Made by a program: the position numbers and the translations under genes
Assembly: GCA_030632625.1 (NCBI GenBank)
Contig: DAOVUK010000180.1
Span: forward strand, 1 to 6,774
Source: Gammaproteobacteria bacterium
Lineage (GTDB): Bacteria > Pseudomonadota > Gammaproteobacteria > GRL18
Length of the DNA stretch: 6,774 nt
Reading direction: 5' to 3'
The notes under the pieces: model-generated
Databases searched by the model: none
What the model saw: the letters and a program-made list of their open reading frames with translations, nothing else
Told to the model about the DNA's origin: nothing
In this document: piece by piece, positions 6,616 to 6,774 of the stretch
How positions within the stretch are numbered: position 1 is the stretch's first letter
Layout of the letters: the number at the start of each line of letters is the position of its first letter

Positions 6616-6774
6616 TTACTTAGTCGCTGCTGCTTTTGGTGCTGCCGCTGGTGCTTGCTGTGCGACCGAAGCAGGTCCATAAGGCGCATAACCACGGTAA
6701 TTATTAGAACTATTATCATAACTGTTGTTACCATAAGTATTCATACGGTTGTCCCAGTCATTAGCACCATTGCC
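6616..6774 (-). CDS. C-terminal fragment of an Asn/Gly/Tyr-rich protein, possibly a sulfur globule protein
   Basis: The minus strand is open from the right edge to a TAA at 6616-6618, giving the last 52 residues. The first part is rich in Asn, Tyr, Gly and Ser (DWDNRMNTYGNN, YDNSSNNYRGYAPYGP), and the end is an Ala/Pro/Lys tail (QQAPAAAPKAAATK). This two-part composition, and in particular the RGYAPYG stretch before an Ala-Pro tail, resembles sulfur globule envelope proteins (Sgp family) of sulfur-oxidising gammaproteobacteria, which are exported and coat periplasmic sulfur inclusions. The resemblance is compositional and from memory; other low-complexity exported or surface proteins could look alike, and the N-terminus, where a signal peptide would be, is outside the window. 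That it is a real gene is supported by the strong terminator 42 nt after the stop. Confidence 0.65.
   Translation of the reverse strand, partial: GNGANDWDNRMNTYGNNSYDNSSNNYRGYAPYGPASVAQQAPAAAPKAAATK

Overview
The window looks like part of a gammaproteobacterial chromosome of moderately low GC. This rests on the purM-purN pair read divergently from a DUF2066 protein gene and a PerM-type membrane protein gene, and on a GshA of the enterobacterial/gammaproteobacterial type. The first part of the layout (purN, purM, a divergent DUF2066 gene, then an AI-2E/PerM-family gene) is a familiar gammaproteobacterial neighbourhood. At the right edge is the C-terminal tail of a secreted-looking Asn/Gly/Tyr-rich, Ala/Pro-tailed protein. 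It resembles sulfur globule envelope proteins, which would fit a sulfur-oxidising gammaproteobacterium, but this is an inference from composition.

Layout. Positions 1-1592, minus strand: purM followed by purN, which runs off the left edge; together they catalyse two steps of purine synthesis (GAR to FGAR by PurN, FGAM to AIR by PurM). Positions 1593-1814 are a divergent intergenic region with a TATAAT box for purM and a ribosome binding site for the opposite gene. Positions 1815-5878, plus strand: an exported DUF2066 protein of unknown function (TTG start), a translationally coupled PerM-like membrane protein, and gshA (glutathione synthesis step 1) 35 nt later; these three are probably co-transcribed. 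Positions 5945-6322, minus strand: a short thioredoxin with an intact WCGPC site, convergent with gshA. Positions 6323-6615 hold no gene; they contain a 101-103 bp element with 21-bp terminal inverted repeats and 9-bp flanking direct repeats (candidate MITE), then a strong intrinsic terminator for the partial gene at 6616-6774.

Most of the window is core metabolism. The least explained parts are the MITE-like inverted-repeat element upstream of the thioredoxin gene, the Asn-rich protein tail at the right edge, and a 14-bp tandem duplication that covers the purM stop codon and widens the purM-purN gap. I found no CRISPR array, tRNA, rRNA or transposase gene, and no clear undescribed multi-gene system.
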